A program made the translations under genes and the position numbers. Positions 1 to 8,481 of a stretch of 44,677 nucleotides of DNA are shown here, piece by piece (the stretch's first letter is position 1; each line of letters starts with the position of its first letter). The DNA is taken from positions 1 through 44,677 of the forward strand of contig DJXI01000017.1 of the NCBI GenBank assembly GCA_002449695.1. Reading direction: 5' to 3'. Source of the DNA: Verrucomicrobia bacterium UBA7008 (GTDB lineage: Bacteria > Verrucomicrobiota > Kiritimatiellia > RFP12 > UBA1067). The notes below the pieces were generated by a model. It was given only the letters and a program-made list of their open reading frames with translations. It was not told the origin of the DNA and did no database searches.

Positions 1-1193
1 AGGCACGGCTTGAAGTCGCGCACGAGAACGCCGTTCTGCCGGATTTTGCATCCGTAGAGCCGGAACTGCCCGGCCCAGTCCGGCTCCCCGTCCCGGTTGC
101 AGGCGAAGAGGTGGAGCGGCATCTGCATGTCGAGAACCGTTCCGTCCGTGTCGCTGGCGAGGACGGTCTTTTCCGTGCCGGCATCCACGTTGGTCCGCTC
201 GAGCGTCTGGGAGCCGGCGGAAAGCGAGGCTTCGACGAGATAGCGGTCCCCGACCGAATAGATGGTGCTTCCGGAGGACAGGCTGCCATAGCCGTAGCGC
301 ATCACGCCCTCGTTGCAGTAGAGAAGGTAGAAGCGCATGTCGCCGTCGGACTTGTAGGCGCCTAGCACGGACTTGTTGCGCGAGCGCGTCGTCAGCACGG
401 CGAGGTCGATTTCCGCGGACGTGCCGGACTGCGCGTTGATTTCGGTGTCGATGTAGCCGTAGGACGTCGATTCGACGTATTCGACGAAATCGTCGGGGAC
501 GTTGCTGTTCGCATCGCACACGAGGTCCGTGCCGGAACCGGAGTATAGGATGTCGCCGGAGACGGCGTCGTAGAGGCCGGCGCGTCCGTTCTTCATGCAG
601 GGGAAGAGGTCGCGCCGGAGCGTCATGTCGCCGCCGTCCTTCGGACCCTGCCAGATCTTCATCCGGTAGATGCGCGCCTTGGACTTGTAACTTGCCGTAC
701 CGCCAACATTGCATGCGAACAGATGAAGCGTCTTGCCGGTATCAAGGCAATTCCCGGTCTTGCTCCACACGGTGAGGCCGTCAACCTTGATCGTGTTGGT
801 AGTCTGGCTTTCGCCGTTTGTCGCCGAGAACTCGGAAACGTAGTCGTAGATGCGGTTCTTCTCCCACCTAGCTTTCCAATCGCCGTTCCAAGTCACCTCC
901 ACACCGCCGCCGTACGTCGTCGTGTACATGTTCCCGTCGCCATTGAGGCAGTAGCAGAAGTAGAGGCGGGAGCCGGTCGAGCCGCTGGTTCTAGAGCCGA
1001 CGAGCGCGCTGTCGGCAAAATCCATCCACTCCACCTGCGCCTCGACCCTGGTGTTCCAGCGGCCCGTGACGCCGGTATCGACGTATTGCGAGCCGGTCGA
1101 TTCGACGTAGCGCACGAACTTGTCGGGCGTTTCGGCGAATGCCACGCCCGCGATAAGAGTCGATAACACAACCGCCGTTTTTGCTGCCTTCAT
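1..1193 (-). CDS. Exported two-repeat surface protein, partial (C-terminus beyond window)
   Basis: The frame is open for 397 codons and runs off the left edge. It starts at the ATG at 1193, eight bases after a GGAGG ribosome site. Residues 1-20 form a signal peptide (basic start, hydrophobic core, ending GVAFA before ETP). Two similar units of about 200 residues follow. Each opens with a matching phrase, FVRYVESTGSQYVDTG near residue 26 and FVEYVESTSYGYIDTE near residue 235, and each later carries LHLFACN and a run resembling KxRxYxxKI. This resembles jelly-roll (LamG-like) modules common in exported proteins of gut Verrucomicrobiota and Lentisphaerae, which is family knowledge rather than proof. 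It contains several codons rare in neighbouring genes (TTA, CTA, AGG), fitting an accessory gene. The ligand is unknown. Confidence 0.75.
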   Translation of the reverse strand, partial: MKAAKTAVVLSTLIAGVAFAETPDKFVRYVESTGSQYVDTGVTGRWNTRVEAQVEWMDFADSALVGSRTSGSTGSRLYFCYCLNGDGNMYTTTYGGGVEVTWNGDWKARWEKNRIYDYVSEFSATNGESQTTNTIKVDGLTVWSKTGNCLDTGKTLHLFACNVGGTASYKSKARIYRMKIWQGPKDGGDMTLRRDLFPCMKNGRAGLYDAVSGDILYSGSGTDLVCDANSNVPDDFVEYVESTSYGYIDTEINAQSGTSAEIDLAVLTTRSRNKSVLGAYKSDGDMRFYLLYCNEGVMRYGYGSLSSGSTIYSVGDRYLVEASLSAGSQTLERTNVDAGTEKTVLASDTDGTVLDMQMPLHLFACNRDGEPDWAGQFRLYGCKIRQNGVLVRDFKPC

Positions 1194-1227
1194 AAGCGAT
1201 TCCTCCATTTTGGGTATTGTTGCCCAT

Positions 1228-1238
1228 ATTGTAGCATA
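1228..1238 (-). promoter_or_regulatory. Extended -10 promoter of the surface-protein gene
   Basis: The minus strand reads TATGCTACAAT, a TGn extension plus TACAAT -10 box, 34 bases before the ATG at 1193. No clear -35 is seen. The leader is long enough to hold the GGAGG site. Confidence 0.5.
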
Positions 1239-1267
1239 GGCCCGCAGAAAATTTCCACGCTCTCACG

Positions 1268-1290
1268 CGCAAAAAACATCATTTTTTGCG
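1268..1290. promoter_or_regulatory. Perfect inverted repeat in the divergent control region
   Basis: Arms CGCAAAAAA and TTTTTTGCG (9 bases each) flank the 5-base spacer CATCA. It lies between the two divergent -10 boxes, 30 bases upstream of the regulator's -10, so it is a plausible operator for the adjacent XylR/AraC-type regulator. This is inferred from position only. Confidence 0.4.
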
Positions 1291-1315
1291 AACGGCCTCT
1301 CACATGAAACGAAAA

Positions 1316-1326
1316 TATGGTATACT
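1316..1326 (+). promoter_or_regulatory. Extended -10 promoter of the XylR-like regulator; probably near-leaderless
   Basis: TATGGTATACT ends nine bases before the ATG at 1336. Transcription would start about 3 bases before the start codon, and no Shine-Dalgarno sequence is present. Confidence 0.55.
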
Positions 1327-1335
1327 GGACGCCGT

Positions 1336-2607
1336 ATGAAGAACGCCGCACCAGACACGATACGCATCCTCGCCCACTTGAAGGCCGAGTTGAAGGCGTC
1401 GCGCGACTTGACAGGAGGCGTACTGCACTACGCCGCGATCCATCCAGACGTGACGGTGCAGCTGTTCGGCGCCGGCACGGCCCATCCGCACCACGAGGAC
1501 TTCCACGCCTGGAAGCCCGACGGCATCATCGTCAGCACGAACGACGACCGGACCGTAGATTTGATCAAGAGCCTCGGATGCGGCGCGGCGCTTTTCGTGA
1601 ATGCCGAAGCCCCCGCCGCCGCGCCGTTTCGCTGCGCCAGCGTCTTTTGCGACAACAAGGCGGTGGCCGAAGCCGCCGCCCGCCTTTTTGTCGACAAGGG
1701 CCTGAAGCATTTCGCGTTCGTCCAGACGCTTGAACGCGAACAGTGGGCCGAGGAACGCAGCCGGACGATGCGCGAATGCGCCAGTCGCCTCGGGTGCTCG
1801 TTTTCCGCTTTCGACACGCCCCGCACGGGACAGCGCGACCTGCGGCGCGAACTTTCCCTGCTCGCCGCGTGGATCGCGGCGCTCCCGAAGCCGTGCGGGA
1901 TCCTCGCCGCGAACGATTCCCGCGCCAAATACGTCGTGGACGCCTGTCGCGAAGCGTCCGTCGCCATTCCCGAGCAGGTGATGGTGCTGGGGGTGGACAA
2001 CGAGGACTTCATCTGCCCGCAGCTGCACCCCGCGCTTTCGAGCATCATGCCGGATTTCCACCAAGGCGGCTACCTCGCGGCCGAAATGCTCGTCCAGCTC
2101 GTCGCCGGCGGACGCCGCCGGCTGCCGCGCGGCGTCTTCGGCGTGCGCGGAATCGCCGAACGCGTCTCGACCAGCGACGGCAACGACGCGGGGCGCATGG
2201 TGGGAAAGGCCGACGCGTTCATGCGCCTGAACATCGGCAACTGCGACATCTCCGTCCGGGACGTGGCGAAGGCGGCCCATGTGTCGCTGCGGCTCTTGCA
2301 AATGAACTACAAGGCGGTGACGGGCGCGACAATCAGCCAAGCCCTGCAGTCGCTGCGGCTCGAGAAGGTGTGCGAACTGCTGCGCGAGACGCTGACGCCG
2401 ATCGGGCGCATCGGCGAACTGTGCGGCTTCACCAGCGAGACGTACCTCAAGAACCTTTTCCGCGCCCGGTTCGGCTGTTCGATGCGCGACTGGCGCAAGA
2501 ACCGGCTGGGCGGCGCGCAGGACGGCCTTATTCCCAGTCGAGGATCACCTTGCCCGACTTGCCCGAGATCATCGCCTCGAAGCCCTTCTCGTAGTCGGTG
2601 TACTTGA
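1336..2607 (+). CDS. XylR-type transcriptional regulator (LacI-like sensor plus AraC DNA-binding domain)
   Basis: This 423-residue protein has an N-terminal periplasmic-binding-protein-like sensor (about residues 10-285) and a C-terminal AraC helix-turn-helix domain (about 295-393). Sensor hallmarks are [16 protein letters not shown] and [21 protein letters not shown], the last being a typical LacI/XylR signature. The AraC domain shows the first helix-turn-helix [18 protein letters not shown] and the second [19 protein letters not shown]. coli XylR has this architecture and activates sugar genes when its ligand binds; here the ligand is unknown. The last 30 or so residues are low complexity and read into the 3' end of the convergent tdh gene (80-base overlap). 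The gene is divergent from the exported surface protein, an obvious candidate target. The start is chosen because it follows the -10 box directly. Confidence 0.85.
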   Translation: MKNAAPDTIRILAHLKAELKASRDLTGGVLHYAAIHPDVTVQLFGAGTAHPHHEDFHAWKPDGIIVSTNDDRTVDLIKSLGCGAALFVNAEAPAAAPFRCASVFCDNKAVAEAAARLFVDKGLKHFAFVQTLEREQWAEERSRTMRECASRLGCSFSAFDTPRTGQRDLRRELSLLAAWIAALPKPCGILAANDSRAKYVVDACREASVAIPEQVMVLGVDNEDFICPQLHPALSSIMPDFHQGGYLAAEMLVQLVAGGRRRLPRGVFGVRGIAERVSTSDGNDAGRMVGKADAFMRLNIGNCDISVRDVAKAAHVSLRLLQMNYKAVTGATISQALQSLRLEKVCELLRETLTPIGRIGELCGFTSETYLKNLFRARFGCSMRDWRKNRLGGAQDGLIPSRGSPCPTCPRSSPRSPSRSRCT

Positions 2608-3553
2608 AGCGGTGCGTGATGACGGGGCTGATGTCGAGCCCGCCCTGGATCATCGCGCCCATCTTGTACCACGTCTCGAACATCTCGCGCCCGTAGATGC
2701 CCTTGATCTTCAGGCCCTTCCAGACGATGTGGTTCCAGTTGACCTTCGTGTCGGGCCCGTGGATGCCGAGGAGCGCGATGCGCCCGCCCGTGTTCATCGA
2801 CTCGATCATCTGGTTGAGGCACGGCGCCGCGCCGCTCATCTCCAGGCCCACGTCGAAGCCCTCGACCATGCCGAGCTGCCGCATGACGTCCTCGAGCTTC
2901 TCGTTCTTCGCGTTGACCGTGCGCGTCGCGCCGAGGCGCCGGGCGAGGTTGAGGCGGTAGTCGTTCACGTCGACGACGACGACGTTGCGCGCGCCGACGT
3001 ACTTGGAGATGCCCGCCGCCATGATGCCGATCGGGCCCGCGCCCGTGATGAGCACGTCCTCGCCGACCATGTTGAAGCTGAGCGCCGTGTGCGTCGCGTT
3101 GCCAAACGGATCGAAGATCGAATAGAGCTCGTCGTCGATCGACGGGTCGCAGTGCCAGACGTTCGTCTCGGGGATGACGAGGTATTCCGCGAACGCGCCG
3201 TCGCGGTTGACGCCCACGCCCTTCGTCTCGCGGCAGAGGTGGCGCTGGCCCGCGCGGCAGTTGCGGCAGTGGCCGCAGACGATGTGGCCTTCGCCCGAGA
3301 CACGCTCGCCGACCTTGACGCTCTTCACGTTCGAGCCGACCTCCACGACCTCGCCGACGTATTCGTGGCCGATCGTGAGCGGCGGCCTGATCTCCTCCTG
3401 CGCCCACGCGTTCCACTCGTAGATGTGGACGTCCGTGCCGCAGATGGCGGTTTTCTTGATCTTGATGAGCACGTCGTTGATGCCCATCTCGGGCATCGGC
3501 TTTTCGACGAGCTCCACGCCCTTCTGCGGCGCGACCTTTGCGATTGCTTTCAT
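2528..3553 (-). CDS. tdh: L-threonine 3-dehydrogenase
   Basis: Zinc-dependent medium-chain dehydrogenase, 341 residues, the same length as the E. coli enzyme. It oxidises L-threonine with NAD+ to 2-amino-3-ketobutyrate. The catalytic zinc site is seen in [15 protein letters not shown] (Cys near 38) and GHEYVG. The structural zinc cysteines lie in [15 protein letters not shown], the Rossmann motif is [11 protein letters not shown], and [12 protein letters not shown] matches the threonine-specific part of the family. The partner lyase gene kbl is not in the window. It is last in the run nifU-DUF1846-argF-M3-tdh, with its own candidate promoter in the gap and a GAGGGGG ribosome site before the ATG. 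The 3' end overlaps the convergent regulator by 80 bases. Confidence 0.93.
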   Translation of the reverse strand: MKAIAKVAPQKGVELVEKPMPEMGINDVLIKIKKTAICGTDVHIYEWNAWAQEEIRPPLTIGHEYVGEVVEVGSNVKSVKVGERVSGEGHIVCGHCRNCRAGQRHLCRETKGVGVNRDGAFAEYLVIPETNVWHCDPSIDDELYSIFDPFGNATHTALSFNMVGEDVLITGAGPIGIMAAGISKYVGARNVVVVDVNDYRLNLARRLGATRTVNAKNEKLEDVMRQLGMVEGFDVGLEMSGAAPCLNQMIESMNTGGRIALLGIHGPDTKVNWNHIVWKGLKIKGIYGREMFETWYKMGAMIQGGLDISPVITHRFKYTDYEKGFEAMISGKSGKVILDWE

Positions 3554-3590
3554 GTTGGATTCCCCCTCGGCCGGCTGGCCGGTTGCGGTT

Positions 3591-3601
3591 AGTATATCAT
3601 A
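3591..3601 (-). promoter_or_regulatory. Internal extended -10 promoter for tdh
   Basis: The minus strand reads TATGATATACT, the same box as upstream of rpiB-glyA. The stop codon TGA of the preceding peptidase gene lies inside the box. It sits 37 bases before the tdh ATG, and tdh has a ribosome site. Confidence 0.45.
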
Positions 3602-5519
3602 TTGCCCGTCCGGACGACAGGCCCTGCTGGCGCAGGAGCGCCGCCGAATTCGGCGTGCGGCCGCGGAACTTGACGAAGACGTCGTAGGCGCTGGCGCTGC
3701 CGCCCATCGCGAGGATCGTCTCGCGGTAGCGCGCGCCCGTGCGGCGGACCGCCGCGTCGTCCGCGAGCCCCGCCTCCTCGAACGCGCCGTAGCAGTCGGC
3801 GCTCATCACCTCCGACCACTTGTAGCCGTAGTAGCCCGCCGCATAGCCGCCCGCGAAGATGTGCGTGAAGGAGTTGAGGAAGATATCCTCCGGCAGCAGC
3901 GGACAGCCGAAATGCGTGAAGATCGCGCGCTTGATGTCGTTCGGGGTGAGAGGTTGGTCAAGCGCAGCTTGACCAACTCCACGAAGGCCCGCTCCACTAT
4001 GCAGCACCAGGTCGGTTTTCGCAAAGGCGAGCTGGCGGCGGCAGGCGCTCGCCGCGCGGAAGTTCTTCGCCGCGCGCACCTTCGCCTTCAGCTCGGCCGG
4101 CACGGCGATGCCCGTGCGGTCGTCGAGGCACCAGTTCTCCATGAACTGGCTCGCCACCTCCACCGCGTCCCATTCGACGAGGTTGATGCCCGCCGCGTCC
4201 TCCTCGCCCACGCGCGTGAGCATGCACTGGAGCGCGTGCCCGAACTCGTGGAAGAGCGTCTCCACCTCGCGCAGTGGCATCAAGCACTTTCCGTCCGCAT
4301 CGGGGAGCGGCAGGTTGAGGACGATGAGCGACAGCGGCGTCGCGCCCGTGCGGTCCGAACGGTTGCGGAATTCGTTCATCCACGCGCCGCCGTTCTTGAG
4401 GCCGCTGCGCACGTATGGATCGAGGTAGAAGTGCGCGATCTCCCGCCCCTTCTCCTTCACCGCGAAGAAGCGCACATCCGGATGCCACGTCTGCGGCTTG
4501 CGCGCGTCCGTCCATTCCTCCACCTCGACGTCGAAGAGGAAATTCGCCATCTTAAAGAGGCCCTTCAGGACGTCCGCGAACTCGAAGTGGCGCTTCAGCT
4601 CCTCCTCGGAATAGGCGTACTTCGCCTCGCGCAGCTTTTCTGCGAAAAAGGCGCGGTCCCACGGCTCGACCGCCGCGAGTCCCGCCGTCTTCGCCGCGAG
4701 CGCCTCCACCTCCGCGTCTTCCTGGCGCGCGATCACCTGCGTCGCCGCATCGAGCTCGTCGATCATCGCGCCCACCGCCGCCACGGACGGCGCGCACTTC
4801 GTCGCGAGCGAGAGCGCCGCGTAGTCCGCGAAGCCGAGGAGCGCCGCGAGTTCGCGCCGCAGCTCGAGGATCCGCGCGATCCGCGCCGTGTTCTCGGGCG
4901 CGCGCGTCGACCGGGCGCGGCAGAGCGCCTCGCGCACCGCGCGGTCGGCGCAGTGCTTCATCGTCTGCGGATAGTTCGCGTCGTCGATCGTGTACGTCTT
5001 GCCGTCCTTCTCGAACGAAAACGCCTTGGTCGCGTCCAGGACCGCGTTCGAGAAATCGGTCGCGAGCTTGGCGAGCTCCGCCTGGATCGCGTTGAAGCGG
5101 TCCTTCTTGCCGCCTTCGAGCGCCACGCCCGCGAGCGCCGCGCTTTCGACCATCTTGTCCAGGATGCGCCGGCGCGTCGGCTCCGTCTCGCGCGCGGCGA
5201 GCGCCTTCGCCGCGTCGTAGATCGGCTTCGACTGCCCGACGCGCAGCGAGAACGCGACGACCTGCGGCTGGAACGACTCCTCCAGCCGGCGCCAGGCGTC
5301 GGAATTCATGACGCTCACCATGTGCGCGACGCGGCCCCAGCAGTGCCAGAGCTCCTCCGTCGCATCGTCGAGCGCCCACACGAGCGCCTCGTACGTCGCC
5401 GGCCGCGCCGCCTCGATCGCGGCGACCGCCGTTTCCGCGTCCGCCAGCAGGCGCGGCAGACGTGCCGCGGCCGCCTCGGGCGTGAACGCATTCCATTTCG
5501 GAAATCCCGTCTCGCTCAT
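3597..5519 (-). CDS. M3 family zinc metallopeptidase (oligopeptidase A-like)
   Basis: 640 residues, slightly shorter than oligopeptidase A (about 680). It is a cytoplasmic endopeptidase family that trims short peptides and cleaved signal peptides. The zinc site is [10 protein letters not shown] near residue 424, with downstream Glu in the [15 protein letters not shown] helix. The conserved C-terminal [20 protein letters not shown] phrase, which closes over the substrate, is present. There is no signal peptide. The start is the ATG at 5519 ([10 protein letters not shown]); the frame stays open far upstream only as a shadow of argF. Near residues 515-523 a perfect hairpin (3953-3977) adds a short peptide, [16 protein letters not shown], just after the LVLH segment. 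It is one of the dispersed repeats and leaves the catalytic region untouched. Confidence 0.9.
   Translation of the reverse strand: MSETGFPKWNAFTPEAAAARLPRLLADAETAVAAIEAARPATYEALVWALDDATEELWHCWGRVAHMVSVMNSDAWRRLEESFQPQVVAFSLRVGQSKPIYDAAKALAARETEPTRRRILDKMVESAALAGVALEGGKKDRFNAIQAELAKLATDFSNAVLDATKAFSFEKDGKTYTIDDANYPQTMKHCADRAVREALCRARSTRAPENTARIARILELRRELAALLGFADYAALSLATKCAPSVAAVGAMIDELDAATQVIARQEDAEVEALAAKTAGLAAVEPWDRAFFAEKLREAKYAYSEEELKRHFEFADVLKGLFKMANFLFDVEVEEWTDARKPQTWHPDVRFFAVKEKGREIAHFYLDPYVRSGLKNGGAWMNEFRNRSDRTGATPLSLIVLNLPLPDADGKCLMPLREVETLFHEFGHALQCMLTRVGEEDAAGINLVEWDAVEVASQFMENWCLDDRTGIAVPAELKAKVRAAKNFRAASACRRQLAFAKTDLVLHSGAGLRGVGQAALDQPLTPNDIKRAIFTHFGCPLLPEDIFLNSFTHIFAGGYAAGYYGYKWSEVMSADCYGAFEEAGLADDAAVRRTGARYRETILAMGGSASAYDVFVKFRGRTPNSAALLRQQGLSSGRAI
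3953..3977. repeat. Hairpin element with CGCAG loop, in frame in the M3 peptidase
   Basis: Ten-base arms GTTGGTCAAG and CTTGACCAAC surround CGCAG. Related hairpins with compensating arm changes lie at 9150-9168 and 37677-37698. Confidence 0.75.
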
Positions 5520-5545
5520 CGCTCCCCCTGTTGTCGCCTGAACCG

Positions 5546-6550
5546 TTACACGCTTGCGCGGTCGCAGAGCGCCGAAACGAGCAGCGCCTTGATCGTGTGC
5601 ATGCGGTTTTCGGATTCGTCGAACACCTTGGAATACTTCGACTCGAACACCTCGTCCGTCACCTCCAGCGCGCCGCAGTCCTTCGTCACCTCGGTGTTGA
5701 AATCGTGGAACGCGGGCAGGCAGTGGAGGAACATGAGCCGCCCGTCGAGGTTGCCCGTCGCGCGCATCAGGTCCATGTTGATCTGGTAGGGGCGCAGCAG
5801 CCGGATGCGCTCGGCCGTCTTCGCCTCCTCGCCCATCGACACCCACACGTCGGTGTAGAGCACGTTCGCGCCCCTGACGCCCTTCTGCGGATCGTTGAAG
5901 ACGCGGATGTCGACGCCGTTCCTCTTCGCCACGGCCTCCGCCTCGGCCAGCACCGCCTCGTCGGGGTGCAGCTCCTTCGGGCAGCAGCAGACGTAGCGGA
6001 TGCCGCACTTCGCGCAGCCCATCATCAGCGAGTTCGCGACGTTGTTGCGCCCGTCGCCGACGTAGGCGATCGTGCAGTCCTTCAGGTCGCCGAACGTCTC
6101 GCGCACCGTGAGGAAGTCGGCGAAGATCTGCGTCGGGTGGTAGTCGTCGGTGAGGCCGTTCCAGACCGGCACGCCCGAATATTTCGCGAGGTCCTCGCAG
6201 TCGGCCTGCCGGAAGCCGCGGAAGAGGATGCCGTCGTAGATGCGCCCGAGCACGCGCGCGGTGTCCTTGACGCTCTCCTTCTTGCCGAAGTGGATGTCGG
6301 GGCGCGTCAGGTACTCGCCGTTGCCGCCCTCGTCGCGGACCGCGATCAGCGTGGAGTTGCGCGTGCGCGTGGAGGACTTCTCGAAGATGAGCGCGATGTT
6401 CTTGCGCGCGAGCAGGTTGCCGCGCACGCCCGCCGCGCGCCGCGCCTTGAGCTGCGCCGCGAGGTCGATCAGGTTCATCATCTCCTCGTCTGTGAACGAG
6501 GTCAGGCGCATCATCGAGCGCCCCTTGAGGCTGTCCATCCACGTCAGCAT
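5546..6550 (-). CDS. argF: Ornithine carbamoyltransferase
   Basis: 334 residues. It joins carbamoyl phosphate to ornithine to give citrulline in arginine synthesis. The carbamoyl-phosphate loop is SSTRTRN near residue 55, and the ornithine-binding HCLPAFHD segment is near residue 268. DDYHPTQIFADFLT and YVGDGRNNVANSL are also typical. The start at 6550 (MLTWMDSLKG) follows an AAAGGA ribosome site, and upstream in-frame ATGs belong to a shadow frame. It is 29 bases downstream of the DUF1846 gene and 26 bases upstream of the M3 peptidase, so it is probably co-transcribed with them. Its carbamoyl phosphate would come from the CarAB encoded at 20969-27408. No other arginine gene is in the window. 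Confidence 0.95.
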   Translation of the reverse strand: MLTWMDSLKGRSMMRLTSFTDEEMMNLIDLAAQLKARRAAGVRGNLLARKNIALIFEKSSTRTRNSTLIAVRDEGGNGEYLTRPDIHFGKKESVKDTARVLGRIYDGILFRGFRQADCEDLAKYSGVPVWNGLTDDYHPTQIFADFLTVRETFGDLKDCTIAYVGDGRNNVANSLMMGCAKCGIRYVCCCPKELHPDEAVLAEAEAVAKRNGVDIRVFNDPQKGVRGANVLYTDVWVSMGEEAKTAERIRLLRPYQINMDLMRATGNLDGRLMFLHCLPAFHDFNTEVTKDCGALEVTDEVFESKYSKVFDESENRMHTIKALLVSALCDRASV

Positions 6551-6579
6551 GTCGGTCGTCCTTTCGTTTCGCTGTACCG

Positions 6580-7596
6580 TCAATCCGCCCGCGCCATCAC
6601 CGACAGCGCGCGCGCGAGCATGTCCATCCCCACCCTGCCCGCGTCGAAATCGGCCTTCACGCGTTCGTAGCGGCGCACGCACTCCTCGCGGCTCGCCGCG
6701 CGCACGATCGTGTCGTTCACGATGCCCGACGCGATCCGGTTCACGCCCATGTCCGTCGGCGACTTGTAGGGACATTCCTCGCCCATCATCCGCTCCCAGA
6801 TCTCGCGCAGGATCGGGTAGGCGTCGATGTCGCGGTTGTAGTTGACGCGCATCTCGCCGTACGCGAGGAAGTGGTGGGGGTCGATCTGGTTCTCGTCCTT
6901 CAGCTCCAGCGTCGCCGCCTCGTAGGCGACGTTCAGCGGGTGCATGAGCTGCAGATTCCAGACGGGGAACGTCTCGAACTTCGCGTACGCCGCCTTGCTG
7001 CCGCGCTTCACCTCGTGGTAGAGCATCGTCAGGCAGGTCGCGAACTTGCCCGAGCCGGGGCCGGGGCCCGTCACGACGACGATCGGCCTCTCGCTCGGGA
7101 TGTAGTCGTTGCGGCCGTAGCCCGAATCGCTGACGATCGTGTCGAGGTCGTTCGGATAGCCCTTGATCGGATAGTGGTAGAAGACCGGCACGCCCGCGTC
7201 CTCCAGCACCTTCGCGAACGCGCGCGCCGCCGGGTGGCCGTCGAAGCGCGTGATCACGACGCCGCGCACGGCGATGCCGCGCGCGCGCATCGCCTCGACG
7301 AGCTTGATCGTCTCCTCCTCGTACGTCGTGCCGTAGTCGGCGCGCATCTTCTTCGCCTCGATGTCGCCCGCGTAGATGCAGAGGACCAGCTCCGCGCGGT
7401 CGCCGAGCATCTGCAGCAGCCGCAGCTTCACGTTCGGGTCGTAGCCCGGCAGGCAGCGCGCCGCGTGGTTGTCGTTCATCAGCTTGCCGCCGAACTCCAG
7501 GTAGAGCTTGCCGTACTTCTCGGCGCGGCGCCGGATCTCCTCGCTCTGCTCCTTCAGGTACTTCTCGTTGTCAAAGCCGTATTTCGCGATCGCCAT
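6580..7596 (-). CDS. DUF1846 family protein, shorter than usual
   Basis: 338 residues. It matches DUF1846 over its whole length: FDNEKYLKEQSEEI and KLYLEFGGKL at the N-terminus, a glycine-rich nucleotide-type loop VVTGPGPGSGKFATCL near residue 172, then KFETFPVWN, HPLNVAYEAATLELKD and YKSPTDMGVNR. The biochemical function is unknown. Most family members are about 490-500 residues, and this one stops about 50 residues after the TDMGVNR motif, so the C-terminal third is absent. The reading frame shows no sign of a frameshift, and argF begins 29 bases later, so the short form looks natural. Its strong conservation and co-transcription with argF and the NifU-like gene point to cytoplasmic metabolism. 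Confidence 0.85.
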   Translation of the reverse strand: MAIAKYGFDNEKYLKEQSEEIRRRAEKYGKLYLEFGGKLMNDNHAARCLPGYDPNVKLRLLQMLGDRAELVLCIYAGDIEAKKMRADYGTTYEEETIKLVEAMRARGIAVRGVVITRFDGHPAARAFAKVLEDAGVPVFYHYPIKGYPNDLDTIVSDSGYGRNDYIPSERPIVVVTGPGPGSGKFATCLTMLYHEVKRGSKAAYAKFETFPVWNLQLMHPLNVAYEAATLELKDENQIDPHHFLAYGEMRVNYNRDIDAYPILREIWERMMGEECPYKSPTDMGVNRIASGIVNDTIVRAASREECVRRYERVKADFDAGRVGMDMLARALSVMARAD

Positions 7597-7626
7597 CGGT
7601 CCGTCCTTCCCGTTACGTCGTTTCCG

Positions 7627-8196
7627 TCACTTCGCGCCGTTGATCTCGTCGAGGATCGCCTGGATCTTCGGCCTGCACCGGCCGCAGCCGCCGCCGGCCT
7701 TCGTGAAGTTCGTCACCTCCTCGACGGTCGTGAGCTGGTTCTCGATGATGACGCGGCGGACCTCGTTCTCGCTGACGTTGTAGCACGTGCAGAGCACCTC
7801 GTCCTCGAGGTTGCGGTCGGTCTTCTCGCCCGTCTCGAAATTCCTGATCGCCGCCTCCATCGCCTCGCGGCCCATCACCGAGCAGTGCATCTTCTGCGGC
7901 GGCAGCCCGCCGAGGTAGTCCGCGATCTGCTGGTTCGTGATCTGCTTCGCCTCCTCCAGCGTCTTGCCGATCACCATCTCCGTCAGCGCCGAGCTCGACG
8001 CGATCGCGCTCGCGCAGCCGAACGTCTGGAACTTCGCCTCGGCGATCCTGCCGTCCGCGCCGAGCTTGAACTGGAATTTCAGCGCGTCGCCGCACGCGAG
8101 CGAGCCGACCGTCGCTTCTCCGTCGGGGTTGTCGATCGTGCCCACGTTCCGCGGATTGCGGAAGTGATCCATCATCTTCTCAGAATAGTTCCACAT
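7627..8196 (-). CDS. NifU/IscU-type iron-sulfur scaffold with C-terminal BFD-like [2Fe-2S] domain
   Basis: 189 residues. Residues 1-125 are an IscU-like scaffold with the three cluster cysteines in SLACGDAL, FQTFGCASA and QKMHCSVM. Residues 135-185 form a bacterioferritin-associated-ferredoxin-like domain with four cysteines, CTCYNVSE and GGGCGRC. This is the first two-thirds of classical NifU; the C-terminal Nfu domain is missing. It would assemble Fe-S clusters for transfer, and GltB encoded nearby needs one. No cysteine desulfurase gene is in the window. The start at 8196 (MWNYSEKMM) is chosen because scaffolds begin with this phrase and AAGGA lies upstream; the frame extends further but into the tRNA. 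It lies just downstream of tRNA-Val and may share its transcript. Confidence 0.88.
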   Translation of the reverse strand: MWNYSEKMMDHFRNPRNVGTIDNPDGEATVGSLACGDALKFQFKLGADGRIAEAKFQTFGCASAIASSSALTEMVIGKTLEEAKQITNQQIADYLGGLPPQKMHCSVMGREAMEAAIRNFETGEKTDRNLEDEVLCTCYNVSENEVRRVIIENQLTTVEEVTNFTKAGGGCGRCRPKIQAILDEINGAK

Positions 8197-8220
8197 CGTC
8201 TCGGTTCCTTCAAATGTTTT

Positions 8221-8246
8221 TGGCGGCGCGTCATGACGCACCGCCA
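8221..8246. other. 26-base near-perfect palindrome between tRNA-Val and the NifU-like gene
   Basis: TGGCGGCGCGTCA is followed by TGACGCACCGCCA, with one mismatch. It lies between the tRNA 3' end (8267) and the NifU start (8196). On the minus strand it is followed by A residues, not T, so it is not a standard terminator in that direction. It may be a tRNA 3' processing or mRNA-stabilising hairpin. Confidence 0.55.
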
Positions 8247-8266
8247 ACCCCTTCGCCTTCGATTGA

Positions 8267-8343
8267 TGGTGGGCGATACTGGACTCGGACCAGTGACCCC
8301 TACCGTGTGAAGGTAATGCTCTAACCAACTGAGCTAATCGCCC
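8267..8343 (-). tRNA. tRNA-Val (anticodon CAC)
   Basis: The minus strand folds as a cloverleaf with CCA encoded: acceptor GGGCGAT paired with ATCGCCC, D-stem GCTC/GAGC with AGTTGGTTA loop, anticodon stem TTACC/GGTAG around the loop TTCACAC (anticodon CAC), variable GGGTC, and T-stem ACTGG/CCAGT around TCCGAGT. The discriminator base is A, followed by CCA. Confidence 0.95.
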
Positions 8344-8361
8344 TCAACCGAATTGGTGCAT

Positions 8362-8391
8362 AGTATATCAAATTCACCGCCGCCGCGTCAA
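8362..8391 (-). promoter_or_regulatory. Sigma-70-type promoter of tRNA-Val
   Basis: TTGACG (8386-8391) and TATACT (8362-8367) are separated by 18 bases on the minus strand. The -10 box ends 18 bases before the tRNA 5' end. It may also transcribe the NifU-to-tdh run. Confidence 0.75.
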
Positions 8392-8481
8392 CTGCCAACT
8401 GACGCGGTTGAAAGGACATCGTGTGCCGCACAGGACTCGATCCGATCCCAACTACGTGCGTCACTGAGATCTTATCCAGCC

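Noticed and set aside
3423..5789. Long plus-strand frame opposite the M3 peptidase.
   Set aside because: Arginine-rich translation with no family match; the opposite strand encodes a complete peptidase with zinc motif.
3597..6542. A 981-residue protein spanning the M3 peptidase and argF region.
   Set aside because: The upstream 340 codons are a shadow frame of argF; the peptidase family start fits the ATG at 5519.
6580..6775. The extra N-terminal 75 residues of the argF frame as the missing DUF1846 C-terminus.
   Set aside because: That frame is antisense-like in composition and shows no DUF1846 motif; it is a shadow of the DUF1846 coding strand in another frame.
7627..8328. Upstream start for the NifU-like protein (44 extra residues).
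   Set aside because: The extension would read through the tRNA-Val gene and has no family similarity; scaffolds begin at the MWNYSEKM phrase.
8395..8480. A second tRNA or terminator between gltB and tRNA-Val.
   Set aside because: No cloverleaf can be folded and no hairpin with a T-run is seen in this stretch.
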